Assembly (NCBI GenBank): GCA_029721435.1
Contig: CM056582.1
Span: 40,754,611 to 40,818,610 of the forward strand
Length of the DNA stretch: 64,000 bases
Direction: 5' to 3'
Source of the DNA: Gymnothorax reevesii
Lineage: Eukaryota > Chordata > Actinopteri > Anguilliformes > Muraenidae
The translations under genes were made by a program, and so were the position numbers. The notes below the pieces were generated by a model. It saw only the letters and a list, made by a program, of their open reading frames with translations. It had not been told where the DNA came from and ran no database searches. Position 1 is the first letter of the stretch; each line of letters begins with the position of its first letter. Of this stretch, positions 35,546 to 47,628 are shown one piece after another.

Positions 35546-36749
35546 ATGATTTAAGCTTGATGTACAGACAGTCTGGGTGTAGTTTTTTAAAGCAGTTTTT
35601 ACTCTCGTGAACATGTGACCCTCTCTGTATGTTTTCTCAGGTATCTGCAGTGTTGGTATTGCGACTGTCGTAGACGCGGTGCTGCTTTTCTCCTGCGCTG
35701 TCTGACAGTGACGACAGTGCTAGACCTGCACGTGGATGTACAAACGTGCTGAAACTGCAGAGCAGTCCTGCCTTTTGTGATTCATATCTGACTCATACTG
35801 GAGTATGTGTGTGTTTCGTGCGTCTGATGTCTGCCACAGTGTTTGGCAGAGAGGGAGAGACTGATAGAAGAATATCTAATGAGAGATGAGGCCGTTAGCT
35901 CACTGTTCTCTGTCGCTCTGCCAAACTGCTCACTGCAGTGGCCAGCGGTATGATTCCGATCTTTTCTAGGCAAGAAATATCCTCTGTGATTTGCACTACC
36001 AGCACCTTTACATTTTTCAGCTATTTTTTTGGTACTCCTAAAATAAAATAACTGGTTGCTTCGCTCTACGTTTCTTCTATTTGCAAGTGTCCTCATTTAT
36101 TGTGTACCTGCTGGAGTCTGCATTTTGCAAACGAAGGTGTCTGAAATGCAGTCATTTAGCATGCCGTTGGAAGTTGGAGAGGTGTGTGTGGTTTTTTTTT
36201 TTTTTTTTTTTTTTTTGGGTTAATGTCTTCCCTGAAATGGTGCTCAGGCGATGAATGAGTTTTCCCCAGCCAGAACTGGGGCACCTGGGGACCACAAATG
36301 GCAGGATTGGTCTGGATGGACACTGGTGTCTCTGTTAAGGGAGCTGAGGGGGTCAGGCTGGCTGTGCGTCGTGGGCAGTGCTCTCGCTCCCTGCAGCATG
36401 GCCTCACAATGTGCAGTACGAGCCTCACTCGGCACTCGTCTGGGGCACATTAGGCACGGAACCATATAAGCTATTTATTTAGTGAAGACTGGAGCTGTAT
36501 CCAGAATGGCCTGCTATTGCCCATGTAGCAGACTAACCAAAGTCTCAGCCAGTTTCTAGCGTCGAGCTGACACCCTGGTCTGTGAATTATATAGGAAGCC
36601 AGTGAACCATTTCTGATTCAATCTAAGTCTGTATCTCTACTTCGTCTAAATGCTGTAGCACAATGACATTGCAAAAGCACAGTAATCCACGATACTGTCC
36701 TCTAGCACTGGCTCGACCTGCGCTCTAATAATAATAAAAAAACATGGCG
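35546..36749. other. No gene recognised
   Basis: Contains a T homopolymer (36192-36216). No conserved exon is visible on either strand. Confidence 0.5.
36192..36216 (+). repeat. Poly-T run
   Basis: A homopolymer of 25 T. Confidence 0.95.
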
Positions 36750-37598
36750 ACTGCAGTCGCCGGCAGTTGCACAGAAGAAGGAATATATGGGCGAGTACGG
36801 TTGCTGGCAGTTGCACAAAAAAAGGAATATATGGGCAAGTACGGTCGCCGGCAGTTACACAGAATAAGGAATATAGGGGCGAGTACGTCGCCGGCAGTAG
36901 CGCAGAATAAGGAATATATTGGCGAGTACGGTCGCCGGCAGTTGCACAGAATAAGGAATATATGGGTGAGTACGGTCACCGGCAGTTGCGCAGAGTAAGG
37001 AATATATGGGCGAGAACGGTCGCCGACAGTTGGACAGAATAAGGAATATATGGGTGAGTACGGTCGCTGGCAGTTGCACAGAATAAGGAATATATGGGCG
37101 AGAACGGTCGCCGGCAGTTGCACAGAATAAGGAATATATGGGTGAGTACGGTCGCCGGCAGTTGCACAGAATAAGGAATATATGGGCGAGAACAGTCGCC
37201 GGCTGTTGCACAGAATAAGGAATATATGGGTGAGTACGGTCGCTGGCAGTTGCACAGAATAAGGAATATATGGGCGAGAATGGTCGCCGGCAGTTGCACA
37301 GAATAAGGAATATATGGGTGAGTACGGTCGCCGGCAGTTGCACAGAATAAGGAATATATGGGCGAGAACGGTCGCCGGCTGTTGCACAGAATAAGGAATA
37401 TATGGGTGAGTACGGTCGCCGGCTGTTGCACAGAATAAGGAATATATGGGTGAGTACGGTCGCTGGCAGTTGCACGGAATAAGGAATATATGGGCGAGTG
37501 CGGTCGCTGGCAGTTTCACAGAATCATGCACATATGTGCGAGTACAGTCACCGGCAGTTGCACAGAATAAGGAATATATGGGTGAGATCGGTTGCCAG
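36750..37598 (-). repeat. 44-bp minisatellite, about 19 units
   Basis: The unit is GGAATATATGGGCGAGTACG followed by GTCGCCGGCAGTTGCACAGA and ATAA. From about 36960 on, GGGTGAGTACGG and GGGCGAGAACGG units mostly alternate, giving an 88-bp dimer. Period 44 is not a multiple of three, yet none of the three minus-strand frames contains a stop in the unit. The frames therefore rotate and stay open for up to 268 codons (PYIPYSVQLPATV-type repeats). I regard this as an artefact. Confidence 0.93.
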
Positions 37599-38196
37599 GA
37601 GCACGCTAAAGGTTAATAGGCCTCTGCCACACACTGATGGCGGGAGGTGCACTGGTATCCAGTTGTCCATAGAAAGTTTTCTGGGTTTTCAAAGTGTTTC
37701 CTCAATATTTTTTGTATGATTCCATAGACTGTTTTTCTGAATACACATGGGTGAGCTTTCGTGAAGGCCCTCGGTGATTGGTTTCAGACAAAATGTTGAT
37801 TGCTGTCTCCTGGCTTTTCCAAGGAAAAATATGTTAATCAATATAGCATCCAAGGACGGTCACCATTGTATTGCTAAGTGAGGGTGAGAGGACTGGACAT
37901 CCTGTTGGGGAAGTGTTTAGGCAAGCCTTACCGATGAATACTGTGACTAGGGTTACATCTCCGTGGGACAGCCTCATCATTACCATTGGATTTGTATTCC
38001 AGTTATTTCCTTCCTGAGGTTAACCATCGATCAAACGGCCTGTTCTGAAACGTGAAATCAGCGGTAAATCTGAGATTTTCTTCACTGTTTTTGTGTTGGT
38101 TTGTCATGCTAGCCGTCACAAGTAACTTGTTCACGCCGTATCAGCTGAAGTAGAGGCAATTTTTTCACCAATTCAGACAAGGTAACTCCCCACAGG
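37599..38196. other. No gene recognised
   Basis: Unique sequence between a minisatellite and a foldback element. Confidence 0.5.
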
Positions 38197-40145
38197 GTCA
38201 TTCCATATGAACTCAACATAAGTACAACAATCTTCCATGATCACTGACTCAGATTTGGCTCAAATTTATTTTGGGACTACCTCAATATTCATAATGAGCA
38301 CATGCAAAATTTTAGGCTCCTACGCCAAGGGCTTTCCAAGATATAGCCCTCCATAAAACGGGCCACTCCCTCTTTTTGCCCTTGTAAATCGCAAATGTTT
38401 ATTCATGGGGATTTTGGAGACCAATATTTTTGGAGCAAAGTATAGGTATGGGCTGAACATGTTACCCAGGGTATTTTGGGTCCAGGATATCAAAATGTCT
38501 TGTCAAAATGTATCTATCTCCTTTGATTTTCGAGATATTGGCCTCTCAAGTATGACGCTTTTAATGGGGGGAAATCAAAAATTCAATTTTCAAGGGCCCC
38601 CTATGAGGCTAGGATTCCTATGAGGCTAAATCATGCTGGATTCCTTCTATGTGAGGGAATGTCTGTCTGTGCAAGGACGATTGACTGCACCCAAGGCATA
38701 ATAGGAGAGTAAGCAGATGCTGAAAAGGTTCACGGCTTAAAAGTCACTTTTTGCCCATTTTCAGTGCCTACTCATAAACTCAAGTTACATCATTTCCCAA
38801 GATAATCTGACATCTGACATGATAATGCATTCCCTTCCCAAGATCTTCCAGGTATTGCATCATCTTCCATGGTTATTGCATCAGATCTTCCATGTTTTGC
38901 ATCATCACCATGGGTATTGTATCATCTCTGGTTAAAACAATTGGGTGGCTAATTAATGAGTTTATTAAAGCTTCAGCATGGCTTCTGACAGGTGCAAAAT
39001 TGGTAGTTCCTTGGATGAGGAGTGCGACAAAGATACAAACTTGCAGAAAATCGCAACAAATTTAGTTCTGTGACCTTAAACGAGCTGACAGACAACTTTT
39101 GACTTGGTGCAATGTCATATTTAATGAAGATGACCAAATCTGTTTTCATCACAAAAAAGTGCAGAGGTCCTGCGCCGATCCATTTAACCATCATTAGAAG
39201 CACATCACAAGTAAGTTCATGGTGGTATCACCCTGCAATTCCTCTTTGCATAATGGAGAATCTATGTTGTTAATTTACTGTAAGGAGGTTCATTTCTGTC
39301 ACTGTGATGCACTTGATTTGCAACATCATGTCAGATGTCAGATTATCTTAGGAAATGATGTAACATGAGTTTATGAGTAGGCACTGTCTATTTAAAACTT
39401 GTTGCAGAACAAAGGGCATGAAAATGGGAATTTCTACCCCAAAAGGCCTATATTTGAAAACATGATTAAATAGTGAGGGAGATGAGAAAGCAAGTTGTAA
39501 TTTTGAAAGAATAAATTCAGAATATATGCATTTATGTAGAACAAGTCTCATTACCATGGATAACTGCCCACATGGTGAACTTGCCAATCCAATATTTTTT
39601 TGAGCTGGGACCCTTTTCAGGGTCTCCTAACTCCACTATTATCCCTTGGATATGATCAGTCTCCCTTGTACACACAGACTTGTAATCAAATAGAAGGAAT
39701 TCAGCACAATTTAGCCTCTGTCAGGGATCTTGGCCTCATAGGGGGCCCTTGAAAACTGAATTTTTGATTTCCGCCCATAAAAAAATCAAAACATATTTGA
39801 GCAGCAAGTACCTTGAAAATGAAAATGAATCGATACATTTTGAGGAAGAGATTAAGAAAGCCTGGACCCAAATTACTCAGGATATCAATTTTCAGCCCAT
39901 ACCTATGATCTGTTCCAAAGACATTGGCCTCCAAAATCCCTATAAATTAACGTTTGCTATTTGCGAAGGCAAAAAAGGGGGAGGAGCCACTGATTTTTGG
40001 TGGGCCATATGCCAGAAACCCCTTGGAGTAGAAACCTAAAATTCTGCATGTGTATATTAAGAATATAGAAGTACTCCCAAAATAAATTTGAGCCAAATCT
40101 TAGTCTGTGACCTGGGGACCTCTTGTTGACTTAATACGGAATGAC
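38197..40145. mobile_element. Foldback-type DNA element, arms over 600 bp
   Basis: The left arm (38197-38828) and right arm (39318-40145) are inverted copies. They start GTCATTCCATATGAACTCAA and end with TTAATACGGAATGAC. The match continues through TTTGGCTCAAATTTATTTTGG, GGTATGGGCTGAA, CAAGGGCCCCCTATGAGGC and, at the inner edge, AAGATAATCTGACATCTGAC. The right arm has about 200 bases not matched on the left. The loop of about 490 bp holds a decayed coding-like stretch (39021-39213). No target duplication was resolved. The class is unknown to me. Confidence 0.8.
39021..39213 (+). pseudogene. Decayed Cys/His-rich coding remnant in foldback loop
   Basis: One frame reads NVIFNEDDQICFHHKK then VQRSCADPFNHH and a stop. 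Upstream, in another frame, VTLNELTDNF follows. A CFHH...CxDPF arrangement resembles zinc-binding segments I have seen in transposon-encoded proteins, but I cannot name the family. The stop and frame change show that it is dead. Confidence 0.35.
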
Positions 40146-40490
40146 AGACTGCAGAGGGTAGCTGAACTGATCAGGTTTTTCAGGTCTCCAGGTCTAAGGT
40201 CAAGGTTACATGAGGTTAGATTATGTTGGAGCTGAACATCAACTTTTAGGGTGAACGAAGTTAAGCCAGGTAGAAGCATACATTTTGAGTTGAGTTGTAC
40301 CTCATTATTTATTATTGCTATGTGATAATGCCCTGACTGATTGTATTTCTGACCAGCTCTACAACCATTCTTAGGATTTTTGGTGGGATACTGTTGGCTC
40401 CCCCTCCCACACTAATGTGTGTATGTTTACTTTTATTGTTAAACCAATCACTACATTGCCGGTTATGTTCATTTGGTATCCTCTGGTGTA
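40146..40490. other. No gene recognised
   Basis: No recognisable feature. Confidence 0.5.
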
Positions 40491-40590
40491 TAATTTTGGG
40501 GATATGCGTTACACTCAGTGGTAATAATTTTGGGGGTATGCATTACACTCAGTGGTGTATCATTTTGGGGGTTTGTGTTACACTCACGAT
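40491..40590 (+). repeat. Three-copy tandem repeat, about 35 bp
   Basis: Copies share ATAATTTTGGGG, then ATGCGTTACACTCAGTGGT. Related reversed sequence (CCCAAAATTATCACAATAC) lies at about 46655, beyond the 49-bp array and the Tc1. Array and Tc1 may therefore both lie inside one older element. Confidence 0.6.
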
Positions 40591-40762
40591 GCATAACTTT
40601 TTCACTCCTTTTCTTTTGCCTTAAATTTGTCAGTTTCATCTTCTGTATGTTTCTAAGCAACTTAATACACCAAAATGAATAAAAATGAAAATGATATGAC
40701 AAATTAAATGCAAAATAAAAATCTGCCATATTGTTTTCACAAAACATTTAAAATTAATACTG

Positions 40763-43700
40763 AAATGCAGTGGCAGAGCTCATTATTCAACAGAAGCCGC
40801 TCACCACTCTGAAATGCAGTAGCAGTGCTCATTATATCCCCCGAACGGCCTTACACGATGACATTATACCTGTTTGGTTCAAAATTTTGACACAAGGTGG
40901 AGATTTGTCACATAAAATTCACCATTTTTGCCCGATCTTTGGAACCATTTGTCCAATTGACATGAAACTATGTGCAACTGCAAGGTCAGACCTCACAACG
41001 TGTCATATGATGACATCATACCTGTATGGTTCAATATTTTGCCACCAGGTGTGTGATGGGAAATTACCATTTTGGCCATATCTTCAGAACCATTTGTCCG
41101 ATTGACCTGAAATTAAGTTCAAATAGAAGGTCATGACCCGAGGGGCTTCATATTGTATTGGGTTCATTAGAGGATATGGGAATTGGAGGATTGGGGGCAT
41201 TCGGGGATATACCCCAAGCCGTCGCCTCTGACGGCATAAGCCAAGTGATTCAACAGAAGCAGCTCTCCACTCTGAAATGCAGTAGCAGTGCTCACTATTC
41301 AACAGAAGCAGCTCTCCACTCTGAAATGCAGTAGCAGTGCTCATTATTCAACAGAAGCAGCTTGCCACTCTGAAATGCAGTAGCAGTGCTCGTTATTCAA
41401 CAGAAGCAGCTCGCCACTCTCAAATGCAGTAGCAGTGCTCATTATTCAACAGAAGCAGCTCTCCACTCTGAAATGTAGTAGCAGTGCTCGTTATTCAACA
41501 GAAGCAGCTCTCCACTCAGAAATGTAGTAGCAGTGCTCATTATTCAACAGAAGCAGCTTGCCACTCTGAAATGCAGTAGCAGTGCTCATTATTCAACAGA
41601 AGCAGCTCTCCACTCTGAAATGCAGTAGCAGTGCTCGTTATTCAACAGAAGCAGCTCGCCACTCTCAAATGCAGTAGCAGTGCTCATTATTCAACAGAAG
41701 CAGCTCTCCACTCTGAAATGTAGTAGCAGTGCTCGTTATTCAACAGAAGCAGCTCTCCACTCAGAAATGTAGTAGCAGTGCTCATTATTCAACAGAAGCA
41801 GCTTGCCACTTAGAAATGTAGTAGCAGTGCTTGTTATTCAACAGAAGCAGCTCGCCACTCTGAAATGCAGTAGCAGTGCTCATTATTCAACAGAAGCAGC
41901 TCGCCACTCTGAAATGCAGTAGCAGTGCTCATTATTCAACAGAAGCGGCTCGCCACTCTGAAATGTAGTAGCAGTGCTCGTTATTCAACAGAAGCAGCTC
42001 GCCACTCTCAAATGCAGTAGCAGTGCTCATTATTCAACAGAAGCAGCTCTCCACTCTGAAATGTAGTAGCAGTGCTCGTTATTCAACAGAAGCAGCTCTC
42101 CTCTCAGAAATGTAGTAGCAGTGCATATTACTCAACAGAAGCAGCTCGCCACTTAGAAATGCAGTAGCAGTGCTCATTATTCAGCAGAAGCAGCTCGCCA
42201 CTCTGAAATGCAGTAGCAGTGCTCATTATTCAACAGAAGCAGCTCTCCACTCAGAAATGTAGTAGCAGTGCTCGTTACTCAACAGAAGCAGCACGCCACT
42301 CTGAAATGCAGTAGCAGTGCTCATTATTCAACAGAAGCAGCTCGCCACTCTGAAATGCAGTAGCAGTGCTCATTATTCAACAGAAGCAGCTCGCCACTCT
42401 GAAATGCAGTAGCAGTGCTCATTATTCAACAGAAGCAGCTCGCCACTCTGAAATGCAGTAGCAGTGCTCATTATTCAACAGAAGCAGCTCTCCACTCTGA
42501 AATGCAGTAGCAGTGCTCATTATTCAACAGAAGCAGCTCGCCACTTAGAAATGCAGTAGCAGTGCTCATTATTCAACAGAAGCAGCTCGCCACTTAGAAA
42601 TGCAGTAGCAGTGCTCATTATTCAACAGAAGCGGCTCGCCACTCTGAAATGCAGTAGCAGTGCTCATTATTCAACAGAAGCAGCTCTCCACTCTGAAATG
42701 CCGTAGCAGTGCTCATTATTCAACAGAAGCAGCTCTCCACTCTGAAATGCAGTAGCAGTGCTCATTATTCAACAGAAGCAGCTCGCCACTTAGAAATGCA
42801 GTAGCAGTGCTCATTATTCAACAGAAGCAGCTCGCCACTTAGAAATGCAGTAGCAGTGCTCATTATTCAACAGAAGCAGCTTGCCATTCTGAAATGCAGT
42901 AGCAGTGCTCGTTATTCAACAGAAGCAGCTCGCCACTCTCAAATGCAGTAGCAGTGCTCATTATTCAACAGAAGCAGCTCTCCACTCTGAAATGTAGTAG
43001 CAGTGCTCGTTATTCAACAGAAGCAGCTCTCCACTCAGAAATGTAGTAGCAGTGCTCATTATTCAACAGAAGCAGCTTGCCATTCTGAAATGCAGTAGCA
43101 GTGCTCGTTATTCAACAGAAGCAGCTCGCCACTCTCAAATGCAGTAGCAGTGCTCATTATTCAACAGAAGCAGCTCTCCACTCTGAAATGTAGTAGCAGT
43201 GCTCGTTATTCAACAGAAGCAGCTCTCCACTCAGAAATGTAGTAGCAGTGCTCATTATTCAACAGAAGCAGCTTGCCACTCTGAAATGCAGTAGCAGTGC
43301 TCATTATTCAACAGAAGCAGCTCTCCACTCTGAAATGCAGTAGCAGTGCTCGTTATTCAACAGAAGCAGCTCGCCACTCTCAAATGCAGTAGCAGTGCTC
43401 ATTATTCAACAGAAGCAGCTCTCCACTCTGAAATGTAGTAGCAGTGCTCGTTATTCAACAGAAGCAGCTCTCCACTCAGAAATGTAGTAGCAGTGCTCAT
43501 TATTCAACAGAAGCAGCTCGCCACTCTCAAATGCAGTAGCAGTGCTCATTATTCAACAGAAGCAGCTCTCCACTCTGAAATGTAGTAGCAGTGCTCGTTA
43601 TTCAACAGAAGCAGCTCTCCACTCAGAAATGTAGTAGCAGTGCTTGTTATTCAACAGAAGCAGCTCGCCACTCTGAAATGCAGTAGCAGTGCTCATTATT

Positions 43701-44860
43701 CAACAGAAGCAGCTCGCCACTCTGAAATGCAGTAGCAGTGCTCATTATTCAACAGAAGCGGCTCGCCACTCTGAAATGTAGTAGCAGTGCTCGTTATTCA
43801 ACAGAAGCAGCTCGCCACTCTCAAATGCAGTAGCAGTGCTCATTATTCAACAGAAGCAGCTCTCCACTCTGAAATGTAGTAGCAGTGCTCGTTATTTAAC
43901 AGAAGCAGCTCTCCTCTCAGAAATGTAGTAGCAGTGCATATTACTCAACAGAAGCAGCTCGCCACTTAGAAATGCAGTAGCAGTGCTCATTATTCAGCAG
44001 AAGCAGCTCGCCACTCTGAAATGCAGTAGCAGTGCTCATTATTCAACAGAAGCAGCTCTCCACTCAGAAATGTAGTAGCAGTGCTCGTTACTCAACAGAA
44101 GCAGCACGCCACTCTGAAATGCAGTAGCAGTGCTCATTATTCAACAGAAGCAGCTCGCCACTCTGAAATGCAGTAGCAGTGCTCATTATTCAACAGAAGC
44201 AGCTCGCCACTCTGAAATGCAGTAGCAGTGCTCATTATTCAACAGAAGCAGCTCGCCACTCTGAAATGCAGTAGCAGTGCTCATTATTCAACAGAAGCAG
44301 CTCTCCACTCTGAAATGCAGTAGCAGTGCTCATTATTCAACAGAAGCAGCTCGCCACTTAGAAATGCAGTAGCAGTGCTCATTATTCAACAGAAGCAGCT
44401 CGCCACTTAGAAATGCAGTAGCAGCGCTCATTATTCAACAGAAGCGGCTCGCCACTCTGAAATGCAGTAGCAGTGCTCATTATTCAACAGAAGCAGCTCT
44501 CCACTCTGAAATGCCGTAGCAGTGCTCATTATTCAACAGAAGCAGCTCTCCACTCTGAAATGCAGTAGCAGTGCTCATTATTCAACAGAAGCAGCTCGCC
44601 ACTTAGAAATGCAGTAGCAGTGCTCATTATTCAACAGAAGCAGCTCGCCACTTAGAAATGCAGTAGCAGTGCTCATTATTCAGCAGAAGCAGCTCACCAC
44701 TCTGAAATGCAGTAGCAGTGCTCATTATTCAACAGAAGCAGCTCTCCACTCTGAAATGCCGTAGCAGTGCTCATTATTCAACAGAAGCAGCTCTCCACTC
44801 TGAAATGCAGTAGCAATGCTCATTATTTAACAGAAGCAGCTCGCCACTCTGAAATGCAGA
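40763..44860 (+). repeat. 49-bp minisatellite with higher-order structure
   Basis: The unit is ATTATTCAACAGAAGCAGCT, CGCCACTCTGAAATGCAGTA, GCAGTGCTC (49 bases). About 1.5 units lie left of a Helitron-like insertion (40837-41245) and about 74 to its right. Rare variants recur at fixed distances: TTGTTATT (41831 and 43644), GTGCATATTA (42121 and 43934) and CCGTAG (42701 and 44514) are each 1813 bases apart, exactly 37 units. An earlier pair (AAGCAGCTTG at 41551 and 43266) is 1715 bases apart, exactly 35 units. Blocks of many units have therefore been duplicated. Confidence 0.97.
40837..41245 (+). mobile_element. Helitron-like element inserted in the 49-bp array
   Basis: The insert starts TCCCCCGAACGG after an A (40836) and ends with the hairpin GCCGTCGCCTCTGACGGC, then ATAAGCCAAG before T (41246). 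TC at the start, a 3' hairpin and insertion between A and T fit Helitrons; the terminal CTAG is changed to CAAG. The end is nearly identical to that at 15033-15060. There is no coding frame. Confidence 0.7.
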
Positions 44861-44949
44861 TGGGTGATTCTCACAAAATTGCATTTTTTTCCATGTCTGT
44901 AAGGATTTGATAAACTAAACTACTAAAACAATCATACTTTTCCATTATA
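44861..44949. other. Short unique flank
   Basis: It separates the 49-bp array from the Tc1-like element and ends with the TA target (44948-44949). Confidence 0.5.
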
Positions 44950-46550
44950 CAGTGGTGCCTTAAATTTTGTGAACCCTTTAGAATTTTATAGATTTCTGCA
45001 TAAATATGACCTAAAACATTATCAGAGTATAAAGTAAAAGTAGATAAAGAGAACCCAGTTAAACAAATGAGACAAAAGTATTATATTACGTCATTTATTT
45101 ATTGAGGAAAATGATCCAATATTACATATCTGTGAGTGGCAAAAGTATGAGAACCTTTGCTTTCAGTATCTGGTGTGACCCCCTTGTGAAGCAATAACTG
45201 CAAGTAAACATTTCCTGTAACTGTTGATCAGTCCTGCACATAGGCTTGGAGGAATTTTAGCCCATTCCTCCATACAGAACAGTTTCAACTCAGAGATGTC
45301 GGTGGGTTTCCTCACATGTACTGCTTGCTTCAGGTCCTTCCACAACATTTCGATTGGATTAAGGTCAGGATTTTGACTTGGCCATTCCAAAACATTAACT
45401 TTATTCTTCTTTAACCATTCTTTGGTAGAACGACTTGTGTGCTTTGGGTTGTTGTCTTGTTACATGACCCACCTTCTCTTGAGATTCAGTTCATGGACAG
45501 ATATCCAGACATTTTCCTTCAGAATTCGCGGGTATAATTTGGAATTCATTGTTCCATCAATGATTGCAAGCCATCCTGGCCCAGATGCAGCAAAACAGGC
45601 CCAAACCATGATACTACCACCACCATGTTTCACAGATGGGATAAGGTTCTTGTGCTGGATTGCAGTGATTTCCTTTCTCTAAACATAACGCTTCTCATTT
45701 AAACCAAAAAGTTCTATTTTGGTCTCATCTGTCTACAAAACATTTTTCGGATAGCCTTCTGGCTTGTCCACGTGATCTTTAGCAAACCGCAGATGAGCAG
45801 CAATTTTCTTTTTGGAGAGCAGTGGCTTTCTCCTTGCAACCCTGCCAACCCTCCCTGTTGTTCAGTGTTTTCCTGATGGTGGACTCATGAACATTAACAT
45901 TAGCCAATGTGAGTGAGGCCTTCAGTTGCTTAGAAGTTACCCTGGGGTCCTTTGTGACCTCGCCGACTATTACGCGTCTTGCTCTTGGAGAGATCTTTGT
46001 TAGTCGACCACTCCTGGTGAGGGTAACGATGGTCTTGAATTTCCTTCATATGTACACAGTCTGTCTGAATGTGTACTGGTGGAGTCCAAACTCTTTAGAA
46101 ATGGTTTTGTAACCTTTTCCAGCCTGATGAGCATCAACAGCGCTTTTTCTGAGGTCCTCAGAACTCTCCTTCGTTCGTGCCATGATACACTTCCACAAAC
46201 GTGTGTTGTGAAGGTCAGACTTTGATAGATCCCTGATCTTTAAATAAAACAGGGTGCCCACTCACACCCGATTGTCATCCCATTGATTGAAAACACCTGA
46301 CTCTAATTTTACCTTCAAATTAATCACTAATCCTAGAGGTTCACATATTTTTGCCCTTCACAGATATGTAATATTGGATCATTTTTCTCAATAAATAAAT
46401 GAGGAAGTATAATATTTTTGTCTCAATTGTTTAACTGGGTTTTCTTTCTGTACTTTTAGGACTTGTGTGAAAATCTGATGATGTTTTAGGTCATATTTTT
46501 GCAGAAATACAGAAAATTTTGAAGGGTTCACAAACTTTCAAGTGCTGCTG
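44950..46550 (-). mobile_element. Tc1-like transposon 1
   Basis: The left terminus CAGTGGTGCCTTAAATTTTG and the inverted right terminus CAAACTTTCAAGTGCTGCTG are flanked by TA (44948-44949 and 46551-46552). At 1601 bp, it has the usual length of a complete Tc1 element. Transposase remnants lie on the minus strand. Confidence 0.9.
45163..46183 (-). pseudogene. Tc1-family transposase, dead
   Basis: The enzyme would cut and paste the element using a DDE catalytic triad after binding the ends through an N-terminal paired-type helix-turn-helix. The start MARTKESSEDLRKSAVDAHQ lies at 46183 on the minus strand and the C-terminus, ending GGHTRY, at 45163. A TDETKIELF segment marks the first catalytic Asp (near 45730), QDNNPKHTS the second, and WPSQNPDLNPIE the final Glu. 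The N-terminal and C-terminal pieces lie in different open stretches. Stops occur just before TDETK and just before QDNNPKH (TAA), and the middle changes frame, so no functional protein can be made. Confidence 0.9.
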
Positions 46551-46552
46551 TA

Positions 46553-47628
46553 TATCAACTTATGGTATGTACTAATTGTAGGACTACTGTTGTCTTTACT
46601 GTGCAAGTTCATAACTGTAACCTGCCTGGACTTTTATTTTTTTTACCTTAAACCCAAAATTATCACAATACATCCCCATAATTTAATATACATATAAATG
46701 CAAAAAATGGTTGGGGTTATGCCCTTTTATTAGCAGTGTTACCATTTTGGGCCCACCATTTGTGAATAATTATTTTCTGGGCCAAATACGTGTCCGGAGT
46801 ATGAAAAATTCACTTCCGTAACAGAGATATTTGGCCCTATTAAAATCCCTGTGTTCCAATAAATAATTTTTTTTTTGGTCCCATGATGCATTGTGTGGAA
46901 GAGAAGTTGCAAAAAGGCTACCAGTAAGATCATCTTTCGAGTTATTCCGGTAGATTTGTTAAAGATTGTAATTATATACACCCCTTGGCACACTACTACT
47001 GTTCATTACAAGAACAGGGTATATTTAAAATAGTTTTGAAGATAATTTTAATAATTAAAAGTAACTTTTGTAGAGCCAAACTGTTGAAAATATTTCTAGT
47101 CATGCTAGCTATGCTAATTATTACTAGCAACATGGGATTGCCATTCATTACCGTAATGCTCTGCATTGATTACCGTAACATATACAAGGCTGTTACGGTA
47201 ATGAAATGAAGTGGAATGGTAATTTATTGTACATGTTTATAAAACGGGTGCTTCCCATCCTTAAATGTGATTGGCTGAGCCGCGTTCCATGTCGGTATAA
47301 ATTTACTGTAACCCACTGTGGCAGGCCGCAGCACAAAATATCCCTGCGCGCAACGAACTGCTGTGCGCTGACTCGTCAGGTTACGTTTGTTTCAAGAGTT
47401 TAAGCTCACTATTTCAGTCTCCGCGAAGTTTAGCCTTTTAACCAGATAACCAGTTGGCTAACTACCTAGCTAGCTATTGCATTACAACGTTCGATATCAC
47501 TTTTGTGCTGCAAGCTATGTTGCTAACTTGCTTGTTATTTAAGTAGCCTAAAATTGTTGACTTTTTCTTGTGTGTTTATTTTATGGGCTGTGTGTAGGAT
47601 AACCACATCCACTGTAGTGAACGCTAGC
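46553..47628. other. No gene recognised
   Basis: CAGTGTTACCATTTTGGGCC at about 46733 looks like a hAT-type end but has no partner. At 47300 a TTACTGTAACCCACTG motif recurs in the palindrome at 48388. No coding feature is recognised. Confidence 0.4.

Noticed and set aside
36725..37531. 268-codon minus-strand repeat protein
   Set aside because: It follows exactly the 44-bp minisatellite and rotates through all three frames. It looks like an artefact of a stop-free unit.
39749..40039. 96-codon frame in the right arm of the foldback element
   Set aside because: The corresponding sequence in the left arm is not open, and the frame has no recognisable domain. It is probably chance.
40763..44860. 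CRISPR array
   Set aside because: Units are head to tail with no unique spacers, and the surroundings are eukaryotic transposons. It is a minisatellite.
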